A stretch of 64,000 nucleotides of DNA from Zygnema cylindricum (GCA_037447655.1 JBBHKE010001016.1:28003-92002), one strand, 5' to 3'; counted from the stretch's first letter, positions 46,321 to 58,487 are shown. Translations and numbers: made by a program. Notes: generated by a model not told the origin, from the letters alone.

Positions 46321-47067
46321 AAATTATTAGCATGTTGAATATCAGCTTCCAAAATTTTCAAAGATTCTTTAAAAGTTTTCGGTTGACTTATGGTTTCCAT
46401 TTTTTTTTTTTTTTTTGATGAATTGTAATTTTTTCAGGGGGAGGTGGGAAAATTTACCAATTAAAATTCACCAAATTTTTACTTTTCTAATTTTCTTTTC
46501 ACTAATTCCTAATTTTCTGTCAAAAAATTCTACAAAGACTTTTAGAAAATGGTTCATAAAAGATTTTTGCTAAAAAATTCGCGCAATTTTTTTTCCAAAA
46601 CACTAAAAAACAAAAATAAAACTAAAATTCTCTCCCTGTAAAAGAAATAGAAACTGTTTCTTTTTTCTCTCTTACTAATCGTTAAAAAAAAAAAAAACGT
46701 TTGAAAACTATTTTATCTCAAATTTTTTCTTCACTAATTTCATTCCTCTGTTTAAAATTTAGTTTCTGCAAATCCAATTGCTATTTATTTTTTTTTGGCC
46801 CAAAATTAAAACTTTACAAATTTTTTACACAAATGCTTTTAAAAAGTGGAAAGTTTGGAGAAATGGTAGGAAATAATTCAGAAAAAAATCATTTATATCT
46901 TTATAATTCGTAATTTATCGTCATTTTTACCCATTTACTGTTAAAATTTGGTCACAAAGCTTCAAATATCTCCAAAAAAACCTGACAGAAGACAGGAAAT
47001 CTCTTCCAAGATTTTGGGTATCTTTTTTAAGGCAAGGAAAGTTACCGGAAAGTCCAAAAAAGATAAG
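46321..47067. other. AT-rich, no gene seen
   Basis: Long A and T runs, no motif-bearing frame. Confidence 0.5.
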
Positions 47068-47365
47068 GTACACGTTATTAAGTGCGCACGATACGCACTA
47101 AAAACTCTCAAGATTCGATGTACTTTAAAATTTTGTAAAAAATCCACCGCCCGATTTGAACCACAAATTACCTGCAATGAAATAGAATGGACAGCTGGTG
47201 TATTTTAATTGCTTATGAATTGAGTCGTACGTATTTAGTGCGCACGATTCGTTTCCCGATTCGATGTACTTTTGAAATTTTAACAAACTCAGCGCCTGAT
47301 TTTAACCACACATATATAGTGAATAAAATAGAGTGGACTGTTATGGATTTTTTCAAGTCATAGGG
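47068..47365. repeat. ~155-bp tandem duplication
   Basis: Two copies sharing agtgcgcacgat, gattcgatgtactt and aaccaca followed by gaat(a)aaatagagtgga-type endings. Confidence 0.65.
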
Positions 47366-49235
47366 AAATAAAAATACTTTGGTGACTGTCGGCGGTTCGC
47401 GACTTCGCTGTAAAGGCGGTGAACAGTATACTTTTGTACGTATGCGATCGCCAGTCTTTTCCGTACTAAAACGTACGGAAAGTAGAATCATATTTCTATT
47501 ATAGCGTACGGATGAAGAAGTGAGAACGTTGCAAACGGGGGATTATATTTCCGAAACTGTTCACACTGAGCTTTCGTCGAAGGGAAAAGAAAATAAAAGA
47601 CAAAAAGAGACAAAATAGTCGTACAAAATGACGGTTCCAGACTTGTAGGGCCAATAAGAATGCCATGTCATTCCATCGTGTTGTCAACAGCCGATAATGT
47701 CAAGATTCGGACCCACATGCAAAAAGATTTTGTCAACTGGTAGGTCCTTTTTGACCTAGAATACGTACTTTTTTACTTGTAAATAAAGGTCTGCAATGTA
47801 CTCGTACTAAATTATGAGTGAAAGTACATCCCGTGACCCTTCAAGGTCAAAGTTGTCACGTATGGAAATATTTTATGCCGTACAAATCAAGAAACCGCCC
47901 ATGTCTTTTCCTGAAAGTATTGACATGCTAGTGCGACAATTCAATGGAAAACGAGCCTTTGTCTTTCAAAAAAAGTACAATTCAAATTTTTTAATACTTA
48001 TCCTATTTCATAGAATTGATTTGCATAGTACTTAGTTTAATACACTAAAGACTTTTCTACCCGCCCCATGGTTCTCGGAGATTTTACTTTCGAGAAGGGT
48101 GGAGCGCCTGACATATCATATAAAATATAAAATAAGTATCGTCTAGCCAAGCAGAGAACGTAAAATAAAGCAATTATCTAGTAGCTGTACTAATTCTGCT
48201 TCACAGATACCTGCAGACATCACGTGATTGTCACGTTTCAGCAAGCTAGGCCTTTCAGCCAATGATGGATCCTCCGATTTTGTTGGAAATCTAGATGGCC
48301 GTTGCAGATACGACACGTCTGGTGTTCCAAAAAAGTACAGTTTACTTGTGCGGTGGTACAAAAATATCTGACGGCGGTGAAGGAGGATATGAAGGAAATT
48401 GTCCGCAAATTGACAAATTCAAACCGTCAGATGTTTGCTAGATAAGTCAACGAATGTCATGTCAGTTTTCCACGTCACATCTGATGGAAGTACATTGTAC
48501 TGACTAAAACCAGCCAATCCTAGAAATCACACATGTGAGGACACGTCAGTCACATGGCGATGAAATCAACGATTTATCTTTTTTCGAAGAAACCGATAAG
48601 GTTCTTGTCGGAAGCTTTACGAGACTGATAAGGACAGCCGTCCGTACTACAGTTACCCTAAAATACCCTAAAGCCCTAAGAAAACCTAAAAAATCCTACA
48701 AAAAAACCCTAAAAAATCTTAATAATTCCTAAAAAACCCTAAAAGGCCACAGTTTAGGGCACGGTTCTCCGATTTCATCTAAAATGACAAATAATTTTGT
48801 CAATATGGAACTGTACGTCTGTTCTTTTACGAAAAATACAAGCTTACGTGCAAACAAGAATTTTCAAGGTGCATTTAATGAACGGATTCGTCGGATTTTT
48901 ATAAAATCGACATCTATATCTTGGAAACGGGCCGGCATAATTATTCTTGGATTTTAAAAATAATTGGTAGTCACGTCACTGACGCGGATAACATGTGCGA
49001 TGACTATTTTTTCTAGTTTTCAAAAAATGCCAAGTACGACTGCACGAACGTTTTCTTTGTAGTTTGTACTTTCTAGCTTTGTACTTTCTACCTTGTCACC
49101 TCGTGTAATAAAGTCTTTACTTCAAATTGCCACGTGGACAATAACAAATATCATGCACAAACTGGAACAGTTTGAAGATTTTTCCGTATCTTATCGTATT
49201 TTATGCGTCATGAGTCACGACTGAGACTCATACAG
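47366..49235. other. Intergenic; degenerate CCCTAAA run 48655-48745
   Basis: No gene recognised. 48655-48745 has about eight ccctaaa(a) or cctaaaa units, an interstitial telomere-like stretch in the opposite sense to the array at 9628. Frames at 47814, 48143 and 48535 show no family features. Confidence 0.5.
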
Positions 49236-49855
49236 TACACCGCGAATCGTAATTAGAGTAAATTACTCTAATTCGGTCGCTCGAAATTTCGACTCTATGA
49301 CATCAAAATAGAGTAAATGATTCTAATTTTTTCATTATTCTAATTTAGGTAAGTTTAATTAGCGTAACAGAATTGTAATATAGGTTCGTTTTAAATAGTG
49401 TGGAGTACGGACGACGTTCGACCGTGCAAAACTAGACTTTTTTAAGTAAAAAGGTACAAATAATGATTTAATACAATCGCACTCGCACGTGAAATCGGAC
49501 TAAGCGAAAAATCAATCACATCGAAAAAAAGCCGTTCGCATAACTCTCGTCCGTCGACATCATCGTCGTCAGTGTGAACATTAACTGACATTCAGCGCGA
49601 CAAATAGTCCTAACGTCATAATTACGTCAAAACTATACGGACTGACAGATTCTGTACGTTTACGTAATTTAGTGTTTATAATTTCAGCGCGGATAATTAT
49701 TGCCAATATAACCCAATATAGAGTACTTAAATAAATTAGAGTAAACTTCGACTGTGAAAAAGTTCTATCACATAAATTAGAGTTCATTACTCTAATTGTT
49801 TTATTTTGTTTTTTTACTCTAATTTTTTCATTACTCTAATTACGATTCGCGGTGT
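49236..49855. mobile_element. Family B MITE, copy 3
   Basis: 620 bp, tacaccgcgaatcgtaatta to taattacgattcgcggtgta. Confidence 0.85.
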
Positions 49856-51271
49856 ACAGTACTCACGAGTCACATTGTCACAAGTGTCACAACCATTTCA
49901 AAAAATGCGAATACGTGCGACCATGTTATACGCGAAACATTGTGCAGGTTAATTTTATAAAAATCATAATAGTACCATCGCGAATCGTTATTAGCGTCAA
50001 GGTTTTTTTCGCCACTTAAAACATATTTTCTCCTTACACACTTGTCGGATTGTGGATCTGACGGTTGCGATTGAAAGGTAAGATTCTCAGCTTCCGATTG
50101 GCGTTCTCAAATTAAAAATCGGGCAAGTGTGTACGGAGAAAATATGTTTTAAGGGTATGGTTACATCAGGTCTGTAATAGTACGGACAAAAAAAATTATG
50201 TATTACAGAGGCCTCGGTTACATCGCGTAACGTCTGTAAATTAGTTTTTACATACGTGTTCTGATTTTAGTGGCTCCACGTAAGTCGACGATCAAATCTC
50301 TGAAATCGTCAAAGATTTGGAAACCGACCATTTTCGTATGGAAATCCGTACTTGCGTAATACGTAAGTGTACTTCACAAATGTACCGCTTCAATGTACCT
50401 CAGAGATCTCCTTCATTGTGCTTGCCGGCGGCCTTCTACAAGCTTCGGCCATGGCTGCCTGCTAAGGTTTTTTGTCCTTCCCTTCGTGTATCCGACGCCA
50501 AATTTGGCGTGCTACCACTCTAAATAAAGTATTTTACAACACCTTTCTGCTAGTGGGCGATCACACCCATCCGCTGTTTCATTTTTTAATAATCAAAGTT
50601 CTCCATTCCGGCCGTTTTTATATTTTCCTTTTGTGGCCATCTCTTGCAATCTTTGTCTCCTGAATTGGCGTGCCATTAGCCAAAGCTCAAAATCTTCGCA
50701 CTTAATTCCATTTTCTCGTCGAACTAAGCTCGTACTGTGGAGAAGTGCTTTTTATCCGGCGTCGTTTAAAGAGCTTCGGCCATCGTTTACTCCTACAGTT
50801 TTTTGACCTTTCCTTCGAGTATCTGGCACCAAATTTGGCATACAGATACTCTAAAGAAAGTATTTTCGTCAACCTTGTCGTACGTGGAAATTCCCGCTGC
50901 ATCCGTTTTGCCGCTTTTTACTTATCGGCTCTGCCTCTTACGGCCGATTTCCTGCACAACGCAAGAAAAGTTTTGTCGGCGACATCCTGAAACCTTCAGC
51001 CTTGGCTTTCTGCTAGGGTTTCGTGAACTTCGTGAACTTCTCTTTGTGTATCAGGCGTAAACTTTGGCGTGCTCACACTCTCCAGAATTTTACTCTTAAG
51101 TAATCACCCGCAAGTTTTTCCGATTTTATTTCCTTTGTTGCCCAAGGGCCTTTTTTTTTACCTTTTCTTTTACTCACTCGGATATACCGAGGGGAGCTTT
51201 CCAAGCAAATTATGCACTACCACCAAGCGCGAAACAGCACAAGTGCTCGCAATCCACTAACTCTCACTCTT

Positions 51272-54200
51272 ATGGCCCCTCACAAGAGGCGGGCGTCACG
51301 CTCCCCGTCGCCGTCTTCTTCGGAGCACGCTCGGCCACGTTTGATTTCCTCAGATGAGAACCTTAACCCTTTGTTGCCCACCTCCCAAAGCACCACTCTC
51401 CCCCTCCCCACTATAGAGTTACCCCCACACACGGTTCCCTCCACCAATCCGAACCCTTGCACAAACCAATGTGGGGTTGAACATTCCCTCGAGAGCACGC
51501 CACCAAAACCTTATACAAACCTTATTTCATCACCACCTTTGGGCAAAGAGCCTCCCCCTATCAATGTTGTCCCTTACTGTCCACCCCATTTTCAAGAACA
51601 TTCTCCACCCTTACATTTATCCCTCTTTCTCAACCACCCACTTTGCCTCCACCATCAAGTATTGGTCCAACAAGGGTGCCCTGTCCTCTGGGTGGAAGGC
51701 TATATGTGGCGGGGGGTGGTTTGTCGATGCATTTGAAGTCCTGTCCTTTTACTCCTAAAGGTATCTCGCCCCCCGACAAGGGCCAACCTTCTCCACCAAC
51801 TAATCGCCAACAACCATCTCATACTGATTGGCAATATGTTCGTCGTCTCGACGTTCTGGGGTGTTATCACTTGGGCTACTCACGCCCTCGATTCTATACT
51901 CGTATCCCGAGCAATCTTCGTGATTCTGTCCAAGCGGCTCTTCGATTTCCTTTATCTTTATTGGCTGAGGACATCGCCAACGACGCGGCATGGCACTTAC
52001 TCCTCTTATTTCCTCTTTGGGTTTTGGTTTTGCCAACAAGAGGAGGTGCGAGCGGGGCTCGTGAGACAAAGGCTCGTTGCCAACAATTTTTGAGGGGGGA
52101 TTGGGAGTCGTTGCAACAGGAGCACACGGATCGGGTCATAAGTCTTTCTATGTCCCCTCCCAAACGCCATGCCCCACTTCCAACGTCCACCACGAGATTA
52201 CATCGGGCTGTCCATCTTGGTCGTTTTGGAGAGTTTTCTCGAGCTGCTCGTGCGCTTCGACCTTTCACTCCGTCTCCGTCTTCAAGGGCAACAGCTGAAG
52301 CTCTGCGTTAGCTCCATCCTCCTGCCCGTGACGAGCTCCTTTCTTTCGTCGAGGTGCATGATCCACTCGAGTCTTTTGACTTAGAGCGAGAAGCATTCAC
52401 AAAAGCTTTAATTCGATCTCCTCATCTTTCGGCGGGAGGCCCATCTGGCATGGTTTATGAACTCTTGCGAGACGTATTTCCTCCTGAAACCCCCTCTCAA
52501 GGTTTTGACATCCTTTTTAAAGTGGCTTCTGAGGTGGCTCGGGGGAACGTCCCTCACCATGTTATACCTCTTCTCTCTGCGGCACGTATTGTCGCTGTTT
52601 CCAAACCGGCCGGCGGCATTCGTCCTATTGCTATTGGAGAAGTTCTTTATCGATTAGTGGCTCGTGCAATGTGTATCCAACTTCAAGGGGCTTTCCATGA
52701 CCACTTTACACCGCACCAGTTTGGAGTTGCTACCAAGGGGGGTTGTGAGGCAGTTGTTCATGGCCTTCGGGCTCTTCTAGACCTCCATCCGGATTGGGTG
52801 GTCCTTCAGGTGGATGTTGCCAACGCATTTAACACAGTTAGCCGAAATGCTATCTTTCGCGAGTTAAGGCATGCTCCATCGCCGATCAACCAGATTTTTC
52901 CTTTTGTGCGCTGCCTTTTATTCTCGTCAAGCCCTCTCATTTTTCCTCTTGGTGGTCCTTTTGGTGATGCTGCCACGATAGAATCTGCGACTGGCACTCG
53001 CCAGGGTGATCCTCTGGGGGCACACCTTTTTGCAATAGGTCACCTTCAAGCACTACGAGACTCTGCTTCGGCTTTTCTTGGTTGTTTATTCCCTTCGATT
53101 GCGGATGATACGCATATTGTCGGGCCTCGAGATTAAGTTTTGTTTGCCTTCGCCCATTTTGCAGAGCAACTTTTTAAGATCGGTTTATCGGTTAACCCAT
53201 CTAAGTGTGTAGCGTGGTGCCCCCAAGGCTTACCTTTCGACTACCCCGTCCCTCTAGGTTTTTGAATTGCGACTTCAACAGAGGGAATTAAAGCTTTAGG
53301 ATCCCCTATTGGAACCTTATTCTTTGTGAATCAGGTTGTTACAAATGCGTTGTTGGACGATCTCTCGCACACTTATGACCTTCCTAAGCTCTCCGACTCC
53401 CAAGTGGCTTTTGCAATCCTCACCCGTTGTTTTGCTCAACGTCCTCTTTATCTTGCTCGGACTGTCCTACTAATGACTCCGTTTTTGTCTTCTTTTTAGG
53501 ACTTTGACGACAAACTCATTAGCGTACTCCACCACCTTGTTGGGCATGGGATTTTTGATCGGTTGGAGGGTTCGTTTGCGCGCCAACAAGCAAGTCTCCC
53601 TATTTCGAATGGCGGCTTAGGTTTGATTTCTGTGGCTAGAGTTGCTCCGGCGGCATATTTGGGTAGTTGGTATTTGGTGGCACCTACCATCACCTCTCGT
53701 TTTATCGTCGATGACGTTCCAATTCAAGCCCAGGTGGTCCCTAAGGTGGAGGAAAACCTTTTTCCTTTTCATGAGACTCTTCTCTCCGCGCGTGCGCTCC
53801 TCCCACCTGATGCAAGAAACCAAGTTCCACCCTTTCAAACTTTTATTTCCAACAACAACATTCATCTCCAACAACCTATAACTGAGCAATAGGTAGCCGC
53901 TCAATTCCATAACCTTTTAAACGCCTTTCCTTCTGCTCAATCGCGTGCTCGACTACGTTCGTGTTATAGGCCAAGGGCTGGTGCATGGCTGCAAGCCACG
54001 CCGAATTTTTCAACCCTTCGTTTGACGTCCGACTAGTTCACATCTGCCTTACGTCTTCGTTTGGGTTTGCCCCACCCTGCACTTCTTGGGCGACCCCATT
54101 TTGTTTGTAATCAACCTATCGAATCGGACGAGATTCATCTACTCCATCGCTCCAGGGGCGGTGAACGTACAGTTGCGCATGATTTGGTTCGTGACACAAT

Positions 54201-54543
54201 TGCTGCAATTGGTACCGATGCAGGCTACACCGTGAGGCGTGAAGTTTCTCATATACTACCTCATCGCTCCCAGTCTAACGGCCTTAGAAGTCCTCGGGTT
54301 GACTTGGTTTTCCTTCATGGGGCTGGGAGGACTTTTGGTGATGTGGTCCTCACGGATCAGACTGGGACCAACGTTTCTTCTCCCGCGGCGGCACACACAA
54401 GGGTGGCGGCTCGAGACGCAGCAACTTCTAAGGAAAAAGATTATGCTCACCGAGACCCGGCGAACCAATTTGTGCCATTTGCCGCAGAATTTTTTGGTAC
54501 TTTGGACAAGTCCTTTGATGATTTAATCCCTAGACTAATATAA
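51272..54543 (+). pseudogene. R2-like ORF: zinc finger, reverse transcriptase, PD-(D/E)XK nuclease
   Basis: Likely start MAPHKRRASR at 51272; one frame change near 51640, then a single frame to TAA 54541. N-terminal part: a Cys/His finger-like block (GLSMHLKSC). RT (52354-53140): GGIRPIAIGEVLYRLVARA, motif A VLQVDVANAFNTVSR, motif B GTRQGDPLG, motif C IADDTHIVG. C terminus: a degraded zinc block (FVCNQPIESDEIHLL, then GGERTVAHDLVRD) and a restriction-like nuclease pattern with Asp in PRVDLVF, Asp in GDVVLTD and Lys in SKEKDY. Six in-frame stops: 52309, 53134, 53263, 53497, 53890, 54034. All are one C-to-T step from Gln or Arg. It resembles RLE clades (R2, NeSL, Utopia) of about 1,100 aa; the clade is not assigned. 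Confidence 0.85.
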
Positions 54544-54717
54544 ATTTCCCGTAAACCTGAGGATAGCCTAGGTAGCCATGGCTCTAGCTTCCTCTCTAAT
54601 TTCTCAGTGACTGCGACAAGTTTGAGAGTTGGAGAGAGAAGTTAGAGGTTGACTGCCTCGGCTTCTTTATTTCTATTCAGACCTAGAAAATACTTAAAAA
54701 CCATTAATTTCTACAGG
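54536..54717 (+). repeat. 180-bp repeat R180, copy 3
   Basis: Nearly identical to 5896-6076. It begins at the stop codon of the retrotransposon ORF and lies in its 3' UTR. Confidence 0.85.
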
Positions 54718-55394
54718 ATCCAATCCACATCCACAATCTTCGGGGGTGTGGAGTTTAGCTTGTTAGGGTTGTGTAGTTTTTTCTTTTGTTTAGTGTCATC
54801 TTTAGTATATTTGCTTAGTTTTGGCAGTTTTATTTAGATAGATTTGGTGTCTTCACATGTTTTGTTTACCTTCTTTTCCTTTGGCTATTCTTTAGCAACA
54901 AGCGTCTATTTCTTCTTTTTAAGCCCCTTTGTATTTTGATGGATTTTTCCATCGCACTTTTTGAAATAAAGTTGGTTTCACTTTCAAGAAAAACCCGTAT
55001 TTCTTTTTGGCAAAGATTTTACGGTCACCTTATCCGAAGGCACTTGACTTTGGGGGCGTGTGAAAATTTTCATTTTTCATCGACGCTCGTGTCTATCGTC
55101 CAGGTGTAGCGAATTGACTGGTTTTGCATTGGTGAACCCACAGAGGCGTATGGAGCGATTGCTTCGCAGATGATGACCAAAATGTAATCGGACGGTCGAC
55201 GTCTTCTCCCGGATACTTGGAGAATCGTAATCTGATTTTCTGTAATGTTGTTTTCAAGAAACTCACGAAAATATAGTACGGCATGGTACGGGCAAGTACA
55301 AAATTCTGTATTAAACCTCACTTTTCGTCTGATGTAACCATACCCTAATAAGTGGCGAAAAAAACCTTGACGCTAATAACGATTCCCGATGGTA

Positions 55395-55971
55395 CAGCGT
55401 TGAGTTCATATATCGAATCGCATCCAGAAAATACATGAATCGATGCGATACATCCTATGGCCGATAAGTTGCAGGGCGGATGGTATCACAAGGTACAATC
55501 CACCGACTATTTTTTTTTGCAAGAGCGCCGTTTGTCACTTATCCCAGTTCAGTGCAAATCCAGAGGCCCTTAACTGTAAATGCTCTAGTACAATCCCTCG
55601 TGTTGCATAGTAACTTTTCCGAAGGTCTTTAGGTTGTTTGAACGTTTTTTAAGCGTTTTTAAGGCGTTTTTAGAGGTTTTTTTAAGTCAGATAAAAACGG
55701 TCAAATCACAGCAACTGACCAAATGTACTCTGTTGCGTATCGATTTCGTAGAGACGATTTTATTTTTCCATATTGGAGGAGATCGATCTTTCTCGATATT
55801 GCATAGCGCTATCGCTCAATACGGATTTTTAATCGATTTTATTTCCGCTTTTTTCGGGATCTTTGAATCACAGTACACCTTCATGGATGTAATATTATGT
55901 TACTTCACCGTTATTACTAATTATTACTAAAAATTGTTAACACTAATAACTTATTAGTGTTAATATTTTTT
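55395..55971. other. No gene; left remnant of a family A MITE near 55940
   Basis: 55944-55971 reads taataacttattagtgttaat, the left part of family A copy 8, which is interrupted by the palindrome. Confidence 0.5.
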
Positions 55972-57082
55972 GGGAATTGATCATGACAGTGACTGTTTTG
56001 GTTGCGCACAGTCACATACGTCATTTTGTCAAAAAATGTACGTTTGAAGTACATATCGGTACAAATAAAGTACCGTTGAGTATAAATTTGACGGTCAATC
56101 GGTTGAACATCTTTGACTTTCATAACATTGTTTCAACCGCTTAAAATTTTGCCGCGCTTGCGAACGTCGACCGTCATAATAAAATTAGCAATTCACACGG
56201 CCGGCGAGCGTTTACGGTACCAAAACTGCGGCGACCACATGTAAATAAAATGGTTGCAGACAGTCACTTTTTGTCGTTACCTGAGCTCCACGGTGTGAGC
56301 ACTTAGCCGCAAAATTGAAATTTAATCGTCTAAGCGTTACATTGAACTTAGACGCAAAATGAAACGAAACGTCTTTAAATTGAAGTACTATAAGTTTTGT
56401 ACGGAAATATTAATACGCACGGAACGAAAATAAACTTTGTGACTATTATAAAACGAACCGGCGTAAAAATAATGCGCGTCGTCACGCGCGACGAAATCGA
56501 GCCACACTATTTACGAATCAACAATGTTTAAATCCTATAAGTCTTGTACGAAAATATTAGAACGCACGAAACGAAATAAACTTTGTAGACTATAATAAAA
56601 CGAACCGGCGTAAAAATATAAATTGAAATTAAATGAAAAAATGCGCGTCGTCACGCGCGACGAAATCGAGCCACACTATTTACGTTTCTTTTCATTTTGC
56701 GTCTAAGTTCAATGTAACGCTTAGACGATTAAATTTCAATTTTGCGGCTAAGTGCTCACACCGTGGAGCTCAGGTAACGACAAAAAGTGACTGTCTGCAA
56801 CCATTTTATTTACATGTGGTCGCCGCAGTTTTGGTACCGTAAACGCTCGCCGGCCGTGTGAATTGCTAATTTTATTATGACGGTCGACGTTCGCAAGCGC
56901 GGCAAAATTTTAAGCGGTTGAAACAATGTTATGAAAGTCAAAGATGTTCAACCGATTGACCGTCAAATTTATACTCAACGGTACTTTATTTGTACCGATA
57001 TGTACTTCAAACGTACATTTTTTGACAAAATGACGTATGTGACTGTTCGCAACCAAAACAGTCACTGTCATGATCAATTCCC
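55972..57082. mobile_element. 1.1-kb near-perfect palindromic element
   Basis: Arms 55972-56370 and about 56687-57082 are inverse complements with about two mismatches in 400 bp. Ends are GGGAATTGATCATGACAG and its inverse. The ~315-bp spacer has two direct copies of a block containing gcgcgtcgtcacgcgcgacg (56475, 56640). Inserted in a family A MITE, whose interior resumes at 57084. Confidence 0.88.
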
Positions 57083-57264
57083 TGTTTTTTTCGCCTCTTG
57101 AAACCTTTTTTTTCCGTGTACTCTTGTCCTATTTTCGACTGGAGACCGCCAATCTTTGCCTTTCAAAAAAAGCCGTCGGATTAGAAATCCGACAAATGCG
57201 TACGGATAAAAGATTGTTATTCGTGACAAAATAAATACTAACACTAATAGCGGTGCACGGTGTA
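57083..57264. mobile_element. Family A MITE, copy 8, right part
   Basis: gtttttttcgcctcttgaaac through the diverged internal palindrome to aatagcggtgcacggtgta. Confidence 0.7.
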
Positions 57265-57955
57265 CTTTTCTATTTAGTCAAATGTTACGACTGTTTTACT
57301 TCAAATTTAAAGTTGATTAAAGGAGGGCGTCAGCGTTACAAAATTAAGATAATTACAAATATTAACAACAATTTTATGAATTATTATAATTTCGAAAAAG
57401 AAATCCACAAGATGAATTTTGTACTGTAATCATCCAAAATTGCCCAAATAAGAACATCAACAGTCTCTATTTTTCATTCCGTAAACAAAAATTGCAATAT
57501 CAAAAGAATTTCGAATTTTCTTTTTCACTAAATATCAAATATACTATATTAGGTTACAAAATTGATAGTCGCACAAATTACATATTCGTATGCCCAATTT
57601 TCACTATTAAATGGCAATAATTCTTTGCGAATTTTAGGTCTATGCGGTATTTAATTTGAAATTAGTGTTGTGGTGTTGCACGAATACCGACAACTTTTGA
57701 GTTTTTATTCTTATCCAATAGGAAATATCGTAGGCATTGTTCCTCTGTCCTAATGAAGATCAGTTAAAACAATTGATTTCAAGTGTTTTTGTAATGTTTG
57801 TTAAGAGTTTGATTTTCCATTCAACATAAAAACAAAATAAAGCAATGGTGCTGTAGTTCAAAACCAACAACATCTTCACCGCAAAATATGGACGATGCAA
57901 TGCCAATCGATTGTTTGTATTTTGACATCATCAGCATCGTTAACATCACCATCAA
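57265..57955. other. AT-rich, no gene seen
   Basis: No motif-bearing frame or repeat recognised. Confidence 0.5.
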
Positions 57956-58135
57956 CACTGTAGTGACTGTGGCTCTACAACACTACAATTCAAAAACTAC
58001 AAGTTTTTGTGCTTTTAGAAACCCAACACACTACAATTGAAAACACTACAACTTGAAACGCTAGTGTGTAAAACACTACAATTAACACTACAATTCAAAA
58101 CACCACAACTTTATGAGCTTTTAGAAATCCAACAA
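57956..58135. repeat. Short tandem repeat of acactacaattcaaaa type
   Basis: Seven or so imperfect copies, with a larger internal duplication of gcttttagaaa(t/c)ccaac. Confidence 0.75.
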
Positions 58136-58265
58136 AAAGGTTAAATGGAGAACAACGGCGTCTTATTATAGGAAACGTAAGTCACAAAAAAAAACACCAC
58201 GTAGACGTCACACAACACCTCCCATACTTTATTAGCGTTAAGGATTTATTAAAGTTCATTAAAAA

Positions 58266-58267
<2 letters not shown>

Positions 58268-58311
<44 letters not shown>
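58268..58311. repeat. (TA)n microsatellite
   Basis: About 22 TA dinucleotides. Confidence 0.95.
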
Positions 58312-58314
<3 letters not shown>

Positions 58315-58487
58315 ATGATTTAGTGCAAGAAGACGAGGAAGATTGTAGTCCACTCCTTTAAATAGTGTTGTTACTGTTTTGTGATTTTCGGCCAAAAATC
58401 AGTCACACACGAATTAGTGAAATTATTTTTTTCCAATAATCTGATAATATTTTTTATAATAACGGAGGGCACTGTACCATAAAACCT

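Larger units (their letters stand above)
50400..54990 (+). mobile_element. Non-LTR retrotransposon, RLE type (R2-like architecture)
   Basis: Begins with imperfect 5' monomers, each with a cttcggccat(g/c)g-like start and a ccaaatttggc core, at about 50441, 50771 and 50991. A long coding region then a 3' UTR with aataaag near 54965 follow. The exact 5' border and target duplication were not resolved. No apurinic endonuclease domain is seen; the nuclease is C-terminal. Confidence 0.8.
50153..55345. mobile_element. TIR element hosting an R2-like retrotransposon
   Basis: Ends GGGTATGGTTACATCAG and ctgatgtaaccataccc are perfect inverted partners with TAA on each side (50150-50152, 55346-55348). 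This fits a PIF/Harbinger-type terminus. Non-LINE sequence at the two ends totals only about 600 bp, so the original element was probably a MITE later hit by the retrotransposon. Confidence 0.75.
49973..55394. mobile_element. Family A MITE, copy 7, split by a 5.2-kb insertion
   Basis: Left part 49973-50152 ends ...atatgttttaa; right part from 55346 resumes taagtggcgaaaaaaacc and ends ccgatggta. The halves together equal a normal ~225-bp family A copy. Confidence 0.85.
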
